64,000 bases of DNA. Source: Chamaea fasciata (Eukaryota > Chordata > Aves > Passeriformes > Sylviidae). The DNA lies in contig JARCOQ010000005.1 of NCBI GenBank assembly GCA_029207755.1, positions 48,821,563 to 48,885,562 of the forward strand. Reading direction: 5' to 3'. Under the pieces are notes generated by a model. It worked only from the letters and a program-made list of their open reading frames with translations. It did no database searches and was not told the origin of the DNA. Of the stretch, positions 11,901 through 23,720 are shown one piece after another; position 1 is the stretch's first letter, and each line of letters begins with the position of its first letter. A program made the translations under genes and the position numbers.

Positions 11901-14900
11901 CACAGCAGAAACCCTTGCGAAACTGTTCCACCTACAGCTGATACCTGCAGTGTGACCTATGTTGTCCCCCTCTTAGCCAGGCAGCATCTCTGTGCCATCA
12001 TTTGTGTGAGGTCTGCGTGCTCTGTCACTTAAGATTTCCTAAATAACCTTTCATAACTTAATTTTTTTAAAAAATTCTTTTTACTTTTGACTCTCAGGAC
12101 TAGTTTCTTTATTTTGTGTGTTGGAAATCCCCCACTATAAAACTTTTAGTGTTGTGGTGCATCTGTGCTTTCTGACCCTTGCCCTTTCCTCTGAAGGCAC
12201 AGAAACTGGTACTGTGTAATGGCCCCTCACATCTTTTGAAGCTGGTCCTTCTGAAGAGTCAGGCCAGGGTGTTTCCCTTGTCCCCCTGTGCTCGTGTTGG
12301 TTAATCATCTGGGACTCCTCTCACAGTGTAGTTCTGGTAAGGATACTGAACCAATTTTAGCTGCAGGCACTGCTCATTTCTCAGTGTTAGCTGCTTCTTT
12401 GCATTCCTTTCCAGCTCAATGTGATGGTTTTGATAAAAAGCCATGGTTGTCACAGGGCCCACTGATGGCCTTTGTGTCTCAGGATTTACTCATTTCCTCA
12501 AACAGGGCTCTGGAACAAAGTCAGTTTAGTAGAGAGATGCAGAGGAAATGTACCTGTGCTGCTGCTCTGGGGGTGGGAAGAGCTGGTAATGCTGAGGAGC
12601 CATGATGGGTTGGACGCAGCCCTGGGCATCGCTACCCCCTTCTCACTGATCCTCCTCTCAGCAGGGAGATGGGACAGAGCATTTCAAGTAGGGAGGCATG
12701 AGGGACTGCTGTTATCTTGGCTTCTTTCTTCTTCTTCTTGTGCCCTCTCCCCATCTCCTTGTTTCTGCCCCCAAACTGAGCTCCAGCCACCTTTCCAGAG
12801 GGCTGCTTCCTGAGCCGGTGTGTGGTGTGGAGGGAGGGATGGCAAGGCAGTAGCACAGACTCTGTGTTCCCTGGCCAAGTACAGGCCTGATGTTTTATGT
12901 AGCTGTGCAGCACTGACGTTCGCAGGAGTGGCTGCTCGATGTGAAATTGCAAAGGTCAGGAGCAAAGTGACTGGGCTTCCCTCACCGAAAATACTGTTGG
13001 CCAGAGGCAAGCAACAACTCTCTTGGCTTAAGCCATAGCAGGATAGGCTCAACTGCAGCTTTGGAACTTAGTAGTAACTCCTCCTGATTTCCTTTTTTTT
13101 TTTTTTATTCTTTTCTTTTTTGCCTTTTTTTTTTTTTCTTGTTTCCCCAGTTAAAGGAGAAGGCAGAAATAATTCTGTCTCCAGTAGAAGATGTCTTTGG
13201 CAGAAACCACATGGTAGTTTTGGTAGTTTTATTTGCTGTGGAATAAGCTGTAGTTGCTTGTGGCTACTGCAGAGCAGCCTCTGAATTCAGGGAAGTGATG
13301 AGGCTTCTCTGTTATTCTGAAATAGCAGGATAACAGTTTCACACTGGGCTATTTTGACGAGGAATAGGCTCTTTTATTTGAAAGTATTTCTGAAAGTGTG
13401 TAGTATTTCAAAGGTTTGAGGAGGGCACTCTAAAAATAGATGTCTTTCTTCCAGCTCCTTCAATTAGCTCAGTAAAGACAATTAGTTTTTCCTTTAAACT
13501 GCCACCTTGTTGGGTTTTTCATGGAGAAACCAAAGTGCTCGCAGACTTCTCTGCCTTGAAGAGTATTTGGCACACATCACACTGTCTTATTGGTTTTCTT
13601 GGATTAAAAACCTTTTAGCCCCTATCAGCAAAGTGCCATATTAATTCAGAAAACACATTAAATACAAAAACACTTTAAGAAGTACCAAACATTAATATCA
13701 GATCCATGCAAAGTTATTTGTGGGTTTTGAAGTATGTTCTCCAGACCCAAAATGTTGGGAGGTGTTTGATAAGACAAGTCTTCAGCTGCCGATCCCCAAA
13801 GCCTGCATGCAGGATCTTCCTGCCCTGTGTCTCTACTGTGCGAAGTAGGAACTGCCACAGTGTGTGTGCTGCTTCAGCTTATTTTATTAAATATTGCATC
13901 CTTGGATGCTGGTTGTACAGGGAAATGCACTTTTGGTTTGGTGTATGTGTGGTGTGGTTTGGTTTTTTTCCCACATATTCTCTCATGTGTCAGACATAAT
14001 GGTAGCCTCATATCAAACTGCCATGGCATAAAAGATAGAGGGAACTGCAATGTGTCCAAGGCCTGCTTTGTGCTGGAGAAATTGGCTGTGATTAACATTG
14101 GTCCTCTTGGCTGAGCTGGGCCACATCCTCCTCTAACCACAGCACCCTCTGTTTCCTTCGGCATGTCTGTCTGTGCATCTCCTCTCCCTTCCCCCTCTGT
14201 AATTCCTTTCTGCATCAGCCCTGGTCACCTTGGCTGTGGCAGGGTGCTCATGTGACGAGGGGCTTTACTGAGAATGTGCACCGTGGCGATGACGGCGCGA
14301 TTCAAACCAGTGCTGGTCCGTGGCAGGCGGTGGCGGCCTGGGAACCAGGCTGGCCTACCATTAAAACCTAGTGCTGCAATGCTTGGCTCTTACCAGGGAG
14401 GTTTCTTCCAGCCCTTTGCTCAAGCTTTCCTTTGAAACAGCCTTCCCAGCCACAGATCAGTATGTAGTGCATTTCTGTGGGATGCCAGCGTGCAAACAAG
14501 AGATGTCTGCTCAGGCTCTGCTGCCTGGAGTAAGGATGCTGTTGCAAGGGCTTGCAGGGTACCTTAGAAAGAGCTTTTCCTACTTATCCCAGCCTCAATC
14601 TAACTGCTCTGGGAACTGCAGGGTTGATATCAGGGAGATGACAAAGCCAAATGGAGAGGTAATGGGAAAGTGTAATAATGGGATCGACCTGCAGTTTTGC
14701 TAGCTGCAAGTCAGTATAGCTTGTGGGGTGTGTGCCCAGTTCGGACTGGGCTGGGGAGGATGCAGAGAACTGATGTTACGTGGGTACAAATGAAGCTCTG
14801 CAGGGAGTGCCTCTGAAAGGCATGCAGAAATCTGGGATTGTTTCTTCAGCTTGCTCATGGATCCACTGACAGACACGATTGCACACGTGGTGGCCTGCTG

Positions 14901-17900
14901 CTCCACCAGGTCAGTGGGTTTACTTTTCCATCTGCAAGGTGAGAAGGAAAAGTCTTGAGAGCTGGGGTAGCAGGGTAGAAGAGTGTGGGCCAGAACAGAT
15001 TGGGTCACAATTAGGATAACTCAGCAGTGAATGGATACCTATGTGGTGTCAAGATACTCTCAATATTGTGCTTTGTATTCAGCACAAGTCGGGACTTGGC
15101 TGCTCTGAATCCTTAGGTTTATTCCTGTTGCCATCATCTCTTAACATTTGGGTTTTATGGTTCCTGTCTCTGGAAGATGATGGCAACTTTATGGTCTTTC
15201 CATTTGTCCTTGGGCCACCTGTGAGCTGCCTGGACCTAATCAGCTCATGGCTTTGTAAGTAGCAATAGTAATAACAGCAATAATCTGCTGTCTCTGTTGC
15301 TATCTGAAGTGCTGTATATGTGTTTCTACAGTAACACAGATCAAAGAGATAGAGACAAACAACCTGTCCCCAGATTTGTTGTATTTTAGATCCACATTAC
15401 AGCAAACTAATGGGCTTAGTCACCTGCTTGATGGACGTATCTTTCTTTTCAAAGGATGGATTTGCTCTTAAGTAAAGCTGTGCAAAAACTGGGAAGTGCT
15501 GCATCAGAGCTTTTGAATTTGGACCACTTCCAGTCCTGACATCCAGAAACTCATCTCTATGGGTGGCAAAGACAAAGAGGTAAGTTTTCTCAAGTGTCCT
15601 GGAAGAAGAGTGCAAGGATGCATCATGGCTGAGTACTTGAGGCTGATGTTGAACATGCCAGATTTGTCAAACTACAGGGTGGCTTGGCTGACACCACACA
15701 CTGAGTACAGTCCCCTGGTTTACTAGAATTGTCTCCTTATGTAAAATACACTACCTTGCCTGGGTCGTGAGTGAGGAGGAAAGCAGAATGCCCTGTGTCA
15801 AGGGCACTCATTTTGAAAAGCTCTTGAACTTGCAGTAAGGCAGAAAGTCTGGGGAAACTTATCCAGCCTTTTAATTAGCAGGACACCAGCTTTTCAGGGT
15901 ATGTTGATTTGGCTGCTAGCATTGTTCTGACTTGCAGTAGGGAGGTGAAGTGTTTGTGTGTTGGGGATTTTTGAGGTTTTTTGGAGGGGAGAAGATGGAA
16001 AGCAAATCATGGTGTGACAAGTCAGCAGAACTTACTATGCATGTGTGTTTTATTACACCCCCCCCGGCTTGGTTTATTCCTAATCCTGGGTCTCCACATC
16101 CTCCTTGATGTGGGAGGCCATGTATGCCTGGACCTGTTGACCCATTAAAAATGAACCTTAAAGGTAGTATCAGGAAGCACTTCTAGGGCTAATATTACTG
16201 TGACTAATGCTGTGCTGCAGGCCAGGCACTTATCTCTTGGAAATGGGTCACTGAAGCTAAACAAATTCCCCCTGTCTGAGGCTCTGACCTATATGTAGAT
16301 TTCAAATCAAGTGAACAAATTGTCAAGGTGCTATTTTTTATTTACTTTGAATTTGAAATGATGACAATCTCAGTTCTTAGTCAGTCAGATTTCTAGTAGC
16401 AGTGGATTTTTCTTAAAGGACTTGGGTGTATGACCCAAGGTTGAAAACTGGGACAAAACAGTTTGGGGTTTTTTTCTGTGAAATAGCATTGGCAGCCTTA
16501 AACAAATTACATATTTGTTTTTATTTTTAAAGCTAGCCTGGAAGTGAAAGAGAGCTGCTTGCTTCTGTTTTCATGCTTGAATTAAATTTCCAATCTTGAC
16601 CTGTGAAATTGGCAAAATTTCCATTTGAACCAAAGAGAAGTTGCTGTTTAGGAAGGTTCTTTATCACTTTTCGAAGCTACAGCCACAGCTCTGGAGGCAC
16701 CTGACAGATGACCTTTGTTTTCGGTAGGAGCTAATGTCAGAGGGTCCTATAGCTTCCTCGCCCAGCAGAGAGAAGGAGAGGGACAGAGATGCTGCAACTT
16801 CTTGTGGTGCCTTCTGTGCTGAGTTTTCGGTGGTGATAGATGGCTCTTGTTGCTGTAGTGGTGACTGTTTGCATCCTGCTCACTAAATCACCTTCACCTA
16901 AGATTTATTCTGACTTGCTGAATGGTCTGTCTGAGCAGCTTTCAACTGCTGCCTTTTTTTTTTTTTATGGAAAAGAAAAAAATCCTGGCTTGATTAACTC
17001 CTTCCTACCCCTCTCACCTTTCTCTATGCATGGAATTTCCCTCCTACTGTGAAACTACCTAGAGGGCAGGATCAACAGCATTCAGAACAGTACCAGGGAC
17101 ATTAGCAGCTTGTGGACTACAAATCACAGGGCTATATGCTGGATAAGCTTCCTAGGCTGCTCTTGGAAAGGATGCTTATGGCTCCATTTATGAAACGTGC
17201 CTAGCAGCTACATTATTGGTATTACTGTTAAGTATTGACAGAGATGTTAGACTAGAAAAGATGTCTGTAGTAAGGCACTGCCAGGCGCATGCCTGCACTC
17301 ACTAACTGCTGTGCCTGTGTGAAGGGAAGAGCTAGTCCTCTCCCAGGGCACAGAGTGTGCACGGCCACCCAGCTGGCACCACCACCAAAAGGAATGTGAG
17401 GCTTTTGAATAGCTGGCAAAGGGTGTGAGACAGGGGAACCTTGCAAGGAGCCAAGCTTAAAGTAAAGCTCTCCCTGCAGAGCCAGCCCAGCATAGGTCCC
17501 TGCACATTCCCTGGGGGGCTGAGCCCCGATGCTCGATGCTCGGGCAAGTCTGTGGTGGGGGGCAGACTGCTGGAGATGAAGTGTGTCTCTTCCTCTGCTG
17601 CAGGCTGTGCCAGTGCTCTGTTCTGCTCCAAGCACGGCTGTGCTGTGAGTGAGTATGACTGGGTTAATGGAGTATGTCAGGGGAGTCAGGGCAGCATTTG
17701 GCGGCGAGCTACTGACTTGTCAGGCCTGGGGAAGTGGTATGTTACAGCTCAGCTTCTCACATAGAATGAGCCTCTGGCTTAGGGCTGTGGGGTTTTTTTG
17801 TTTGTGCCAATACAGACACACACATTTAGAATATGTATTTTTTAATATAATTGAAGTGACTTGGATGGCTGATGGCAACACTGGGTTCAGAAATTTGCAT

Positions 17901-18750
17901 TTCTGAAAACAGCCTGGTGATAACACAAGGTGCAGGAGATGAGCAGGGTCATGACAGTACATTAGAGGATGGTGACTGGGACAGGGCAGCCTTGTCTGCA
18001 GGCAGGAGGAGTTGTCCTTCTGGAAGAAACAGAAGTTAAGAGTCTGGAAGGGCATCAGCAGTGTCTGGTACCGGTGTTAAGTGAACTCATTCGTGGTAGT
18101 CTCAGCCTTGAAGTTGATGTAACGTTTCTTGAAGGGGTCTTGATCTGAGACCTTTGCTTTCTCCTGATGTAGTGAAACACGCACGTCTTGGGATAAGGGA
18201 GTGGTTCCTGGCATTTGGTGAGAGGGGTTCATACCTGTCTTCTGCTTTTGCTAAGTCCTGTGGTCAGTCTTTTTGTTAAAAAAAGGTTGGAGAAGTGTGA
18301 GGAAACCTTTCTGCCTTTCACTGAATGACAAAGTAAATGATATTTTCCTGCTTTAGGAAAAATTTCCCTTTTGATTTGTAGTGTCATTTCACTTTTCCAG
18401 TCTCAAGGCCACTCTGAAGAGTCTCAAACATCTAGCAGAGGGAAATCTTGAAGTGCTGAGGTCTGCTGGGTTCAAACCAGCCTGCTGGAGGGTGTGCAGA
18501 AGCCCCTGGCTTGAATCACAGAAACCCAATGGATGCAGAGCTCTGTTAAGTGCCACCTTGTGCTGGTGGGGACCCAGCTGGAGCCCTTTCAGCTCATGTA
18601 TCCTCGGTTGTCCCTGCAGCTGGGGGTTGGTGACATGCAAATAACTCCTCAGTACCCTCTTTGGTACTCTTGCTGGTCTTTCTCCCTTGGGAAGTGTCTT
18701 GCCCAGGTTGAAGAAAGTGTTGGGTTTGCCTCACTCTCCTTCTGTCCTAC
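5910..18750. other. long non-coding stretch, probably intron
   Basis: About 12.8 kb without a supportable coding exon. The longest open frames (about 195 codons on the minus strand near 10.7-11.3 kb, 161 codons near 8.6-9.1 kb) show no motif, no consistent paired splice sites and no recognisable homology. T-rich low-complexity runs occur near 13088-13140. If the CpG island at 5 kb is the promoter of the SOCS1-like gene, this is its first intron. Confidence 0.4.
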
Positions 18751-18757
18751 AGGCTGG

Positions 18758-18841
18758 ATGCAAAGGAGGAAGCATGGTAAAGGCAGCATCATTCCAGGAT
18801 TCATGGGCTCTTTGAGAGATGATCAGAGGGAGGCCAGATGA
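18758..18841 (+). CDS. upstream ORF overlapping the SOCS1-like start
   Basis: A 27-codon frame begins at ATG 18758, has a second in-frame ATG at 18803 (G at +4, good context) and stops at 18839-18841. It overlaps the main ATG at 18819 by 23 bases in a different frame. SOCS1 of mammals is known to be held down at the translation level by upstream ATGs in its leader. The same arrangement here suggests a similar brake, but use of these ATGs is inferred from sequence only and depends on the acceptor at 18752 being used. Confidence 0.4.
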   Translation: MQRRKHGKGSIIPGFMGSLRDDQREAR

Positions 18842-19502
18842 TCTGCACAACACACACACCACTGTTTCTCATCTGCAAAGGCAGCGTCGGAGTGTTCTCC
18901 CCAGCCCTGCTCCACCGGGTTTGCCTGATCGTTTCCGGATGTTTCGCAGCTGCGAGTGGGAAGTCCTGGAGCGATCCCTCAATATCCTCCAGGCCAGTGA
19001 CTTCTATTGGGGCCCCTTGTCTGTAGGGGAGGCTCATGCCAAGCTCCAGCGGGAGCCTGTAGGCACCTACTTGGTGCGGGACAGCTCACAGGGGAACTGC
19101 TTGTTCAGCCTGAGCGTGCGGATGCCCGCGGGGCCCGTCAGCCTTCGAATCTCTTTCCAGGAGGGCTACTTCCGCCTCAAGAACTGGTTTTCAGACTGCG
19201 TGGTCCGGCTGCTGGAGCTGGTGGTGGCAGGGACCCGGAACAACCCCTTGCACTTTGATGAGATGGGGGGAACTCCACTGATCTTCTCTGAGCCCTTGTG
19301 CCGGAGCCGCCGGGTAGTGCCTACACTGCAAGAATTGTGCTGCCGGAGCCTCCCTGCTGGTGCCATGATGGAGGACAGAGCAGGGCTGGGGCGCTCCGTG
19401 GGGATGTGTTTGAGGGAAGAGATGTTCTCACCCCTGGACAGAAGGGGAGGACCAGAGGGGAGCGTTGGCCCCAGCCCCTCTCTGTCCTGGGCTGGGAGAT
19501 GA
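18819..19502 (+). CDS. SOCS1-like suppressor of cytokine signalling
   Basis: Predicts 227 residues. Family role: cytoplasmic feedback inhibitor of JAK kinases that can recruit an elongin B/C ubiquitin ligase. Residues 38-46 (DRFRMFRSC) match the SOCS1 kinase-inhibitory region; 47-61 resemble the extended SH2 segment; the SH2 domain runs from about 62 (FYWGPLSV) to 140, with the phosphotyrosine-binding arginine at 87 in YLVRDS. TLQELCCRSL at 169-178 fits a BC box (elongin C contact). The following Cul5-box region is poorly conserved, and the protein runs about 18 residues past the expected end. A short linker at 141-163 is longer than in SOCS1. I chose ATG 18819 because a TGA lies in frame at 18813 and a later Met (41) would cut the inhibitory region. 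It differs enough from canonical SOCS1 to be a paralogue rather than SOCS1 itself. No frameshift is evident. Confidence 0.85.
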   Translation: MIRGRPDDLHNTHTTVSHLQRQRRSVLPSPAPPGLPDRFRMFRSCEWEVLERSLNILQASDFYWGPLSVGEAHAKLQREPVGTYLVRDSSQGNCLFSLSVRMPAGPVSLRISFQEGYFRLKNWFSDCVVRLLELVVAGTRNNPLHFDEMGGTPLIFSEPLCRSRRVVPTLQELCCRSLPAGAMMEDRAGLGRSVGMCLREEMFSPLDRRGGPEGSVGPSPSLSWAGR

Positions 19503-20298
19503 TGCCATGCATATGGGAGATGAAGGGAGATGCCTCTTTTATGGCTATGCTGGTGGGATGTGTGCCACACCATTGAGGCTGGACTGGCTGCTGGGAGAAG
19601 AAGGGGGAGGGCAGAGGGAGCAGAGCAGAGGGAGAGTCACACAGTGAGTGTGACTTTCCCCAGATATGCCTGGGGTAAAGCCAGACCTGAAGAGCGCTTT
19701 TTCACTGCCACCAAGTCCTGCTGTTTGCTCCATTTGTAACTTAAAAGCTTCAGAAAAAGGTGAGTTGCCTGTCCTTCCAGCTGGGTTATCTTCTACCCCG
19801 AAGTGCTTGAGCTCATTTCTGCCTCAAATCTGCCCCTGTGGAGTGCAATTGAGTCCAGTCCCACAGCAGTGCAGCTTGGACATCGATGGGCATGACCCTT
19901 GTGCTGACCCATGAAGCTGTGGTGGAGCAAGAGCGTGTTTCGCTCCTTGCAGCATGAATGTGATGCCTGTTACTTCAGAGGCCGGTGTTTCCACCAGATG
20001 AAACCATTGCAGCTGTGTACGATACATGCAGCTTCACTGGCTTTTGCATTGCTTTATTTGGTTTTATTTTTGAGAGTGAAGATGGGTTATGCTGTACTTA
20101 AGGGCATGGCATTCCTGCAGAGATAACCCTGGTCTGGAGAGTTGTATCTGCCCTGGGAGGGTGTGAAGAGATGGGGTCCTGCACCCTATCTTAAGCTCAT
20201 CTGATAGTGTGCTGCTGCCATCTGTCGAGCATCGGAAGATATTTTGGTTTTGCCTCTGAAAGGGCAAGGAATTTTTTATAGAAAACTTCTGAAATTTA

Positions 20299-20304
20299 AA
20301 TAAA
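20299..20304 (+). terminator. poly(A) signal of SOCS1-like gene
   Basis: AATAAA in an AT-rich context about 800 bases after the SOCS1-like stop codon, followed by a T-rich stretch. It is the first canonical hexamer downstream of the gene. Confidence 0.6.
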
Positions 20305-20329
20305 ATTTTTATATTGATTTTTAAACGTC

Positions 20330-23300
20330 AGTGAATACATGGTGATAACTTCATTCCCTTGTAATGTTGGCTGCCCAGTTTAGTGCCCAGGCTTGGCAAT
20401 CAAACTGAAACTGAACAAGTGAATTTCTCGTAAAGAACAAAAGCAGAGCATAAATGAGTGGTCCTAGCTGGGAGCATTAAAATTCATCTTGTAGTGTAAT
20501 TAATTGAAGAATTTTCTAAACAGATAATGCTTCTGAAAATCTCAGCCCTACATTTTTAGAAAGTTTTTTTAGTACCTTAAAATTTGTACTGAGTGTTTGC
20601 AAAAATCTGAGTAATTCAAGATCTTCGAACAGGGCGCAGCATCAGTGAACTTGAACTGGTGAGTATGAGTACAAATGGGAGAAACAGAGTTGGCTTAAAT
20701 AGGGTTGTGGTTCATTTCAGGGATAGTTGGTATGATGTCTTCAAAGTAAGTGATTGAAAACAGCTACATGAAAGAAGAAATTCCCGTACTGTAAAATTTG
20801 AGCCAAACCATTTTACATGCTGCTAAACATCCGTAGCTGGGCAGGCAGCCTGCTTTGCTCATGCTGACTTTCTTCTTCAGACCTGTATGGAAGCAAAAAG
20901 CTGAACAGGGGAAGAGAGTACACTGAATTTGCTCCATTGTGTTCAGCTGTTTTATCTGAGGAATTAAAGTGTGTGGTCAGCACAGAGAGAGATACAGGCT
21001 GTGATTCATCACAGGAGCCTAACTTAGACACTCTGAATTATTCTCTGGAGGGCTCTGTTGCTCTGCTCGCAATGAGGTGCCTGGCTGCCTGTCTCAAGGC
21101 ATTGGCTTCTGAACCAAGGTAGTTAGATAAGTGTCAGGGAAACGGTGTTCTTGTCCTTGCTGCCTGCTCCTTCCAGCTGCAGAGAGACCAGAGGCAGCTC
21201 AGTGGCCCTGCAGCTACTGCATCTCTCCGCCCAGTGCAAAAGCAGGAGCTGGGATTGTTCATTTCTGCAGGGCTTGTGTGCCCTGGGGTGGCTGACATGT
21301 GGGCATAGTGTTGCTTGCTGCCAGCATCTCAGGTGGCGCTGGGCGCCTTGGGACCATTCCCAGGCTCTTGAGTGAAGCCCTTGCCTCAGCAGGGTCAGCC
21401 ACACAGCTGCCCTCCTTCTCTGCCATGGAGGAGTGGGACTGGATCTGCTGGCCCAGGCATCATGTCAAGCCCTTGATCCTTTCCTTTCTTGAGGGTGTCT
21501 GCTGAGATGCCTTGGCTGCCTTCCTGCCTTCCCTGCAGAAAGCAGGGGGGTGGAGGAGCAATATAATTTCTTCCATGTTTAGAACCAAGCACAGGAATGC
21601 TTCTGTTTTCTGGCCACGGTTATATCTCACTGAGGGAAGAGCTTTCTAACAGTATTGCTCTGACCTGGATGTGAACTCTTCTCATTTGGCCACAAATGAG
21701 CATCTTGGGTTGTATAGCTGGGGGCTGCAGAAGAGCCCTATTTGTGGCCTGAATTGCGCTTTAGGAAAATCACACCACAGGAGAAAGAAATAGTTTGGAT
21801 TTTAATAAAGTCTACTTTATTTTGTTGCCTTTTTTTTTTTTTTTTTTTTTTTTTAATTGCACAGCAAGCACTTGTCTCAGTCTTACAAGTAAGTAAATTC
21901 CATGCAGGGCTGCAGCGAATTGATTTGAAATCTGTGGATGAAAAGCAGTGAATTACTGCCAAGCATTGTTATATTGTGGAAGTTGAAAGCACATCATGTG
22001 TGAGTATCCTCATTATTCCCAAGAAGAGGTCACTCTGCAGATCAGGATTGGTGCAAGAAAGGAAATCAGTGTAGAAAGAACAGGAAAGTGAAAAGTTCAT
22101 TGGTTGAGGCAAGCGTTAGAGTACTTCATTCTCTGCTTGGATGTTGGAAGAGAAACCTTTTTCTTTCAGCTCTTGAGAAAAAAGATGTACAAAGCAAAAC
22201 GGTAAGAATTTACTTCCACAGGCTAACACTATCCTGCTGCTTTCATTAGATTGGGAGATGTTCACTTTAATGACCCTGCCTCTGAACCGGTCCCTCTGTC
22301 ACGTAGGAGTAGCTCCTGATGGTCTATATCCAAATGTTTCTTTTGGTGGCTCCTAAGGGAACTTCAAAAGAAATTGCAAACTTCCTCACAACCTCTTGAG
22401 CACCATTTGGGGAATAGAAGAAAATGGTTTGCATTTTTATATGTTATGTTATACATTTCTCCAGCTGACTCATTTTAGTTTGTCGAGGAAACTTGCACAG
22501 GCTTTGCAGATGGTTTTTTTCAAGGGTTCTTCCTAACAGCAGAAGTTGAAAAGTTTAGTGCTTGTGAGAGGGGCTTCCTCTACCATGCTGTGAAGGGCCT
22601 GGATATCAGTCCCAATATGCTGCAGGCATCCAGCAGGAAACTGCTCTTTGTCTGCTCCCAACTAGCTGTCTGTTGGTAGTGCTCTGGGGCTCCAAGGGTT
22701 AATTTCCCAAAATTCTTCACTGGAACTTGCTAATAGCTTCCATATGTACCCATGTGTGTGCTCAGGAGGGGCCCCACAGCCATCAGCTCTTGTAATAATA
22801 CTTGATTACCTCTGACATAAGGCTCTGTATGTCATTAGGGATCAGGATTCACCAAAAGGCGCAAGTTTGTGCAAAAACACTTTAAAAATGTATTAACATT
22901 TGGTCAGGCTCAGTGATAGGGAAATGAACTCTTCTTAGGTAGTCAAGCTTCAAAATAAAGCCTGTGTACACACAGCTGGATCTCAGTTTTGACCCTTACT
23001 CTGATGTCCCTCTGAAAAATGTGTATTTGTGTCATTAATCTTTAAGTGTGCTAAACCCCTTAATTTACAATACACCTTGGTTAGGGGAATGTGGTGGCTT
23101 TGTCTAATTCAGTTCGTTTTGCCCCAGTTCCTTAGATGTTTGGCATCTGTGCAGTTAAAACTGCATGCACTGGAGCTTTCTGTCTGCCCTGTGTCATTTC
23201 CTGGTGCAAAGGCCGAGCTACTGAGGGCAGCCTTCAAAGAGAAAGCAGGTGTCAGAGGGAGAGGGTGATCTGGCAGAGTTGCTCTGAAACTCCCAATGCC

Positions 23301-23535
23301 TCCTTGCAGAGCCACCTGGGTCTTGGCAGGCTCCTGCTGCCTTCTGATCTCAGCTGGGGCTGGCGGAGCTGAGGTTTTGATTCAGGCAAAGCGAAGTATT
23401 TCCTAACGCTTCCCATTCACGGGCTGGCTTGATAGTAGGACTCTTCAGCCACAAAAGAGATGGCTAAGGTCTGCAGCAGAGATTTGTAAAGCCTAAATGC
23501 CATGGAGTAGGTGACCATGTGTTTTCTTAAAGTCC
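20330..23535. other. intergenic, no gene seen
   Basis: No supportable exon on either strand. A T-run of about 25 lies at 21830-21854. Open frames are short and lack motifs. Confidence 0.45.
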
Positions 23536-23539
23536 GGGG

Positions 23540-23720
23540 AGGCATCTGATGAAATACTCAAGTTCAAGACTCACGAGGAGACATTTCTTCATGTGAGGTA
23601 TAATAGCTTAAGCTGTGGGAATCTCTGCCACAGGCCACCAGTGAAGCTAAGCTTTATGTGGGTACAAAAAGGGGTTAATGGTGATTGATCGAGCACCTAT
23701 GGAGGAGGAAAAGCAGAGTT
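23540..23720 (+). mobile_element. old CR1/L3-type LINE 3' fragment
   Basis: The stretch reads like the conserved 3' end of L3/CR1 LINEs: a segment close to the typical 'TGTGGAACTC.CTGCCACAG' block near 23612-23634, then a stretch similar to 'GGTTCAAAAAGGG.TTAGA' near 23655-23680 and 'ATGGAGGA' near 23699. It is strongly diverged and has no intact coding part. Recognition is from memory of the consensus, so the boundaries are rough. Confidence 0.45.

Larger units (their letters stand above)
18753..20325 (+). other. coding (probably last) exon of SOCS1-like mRNA
   Basis: A good 3' splice site (pyrimidine-rich stretch then CCTACAG, AG at 18751-18752) starts the exon. It contains a 66-base 5' leader, the whole reading frame and about 0.8 kb of 3' UTR. 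An AATAAA poly(A) signal sits at 20299-20304, so cleavage is expected near 20315-20330. A single coding exon behind a non-coding exon is the usual layout of CIS/SOCS1-3 genes. Confidence 0.6.
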
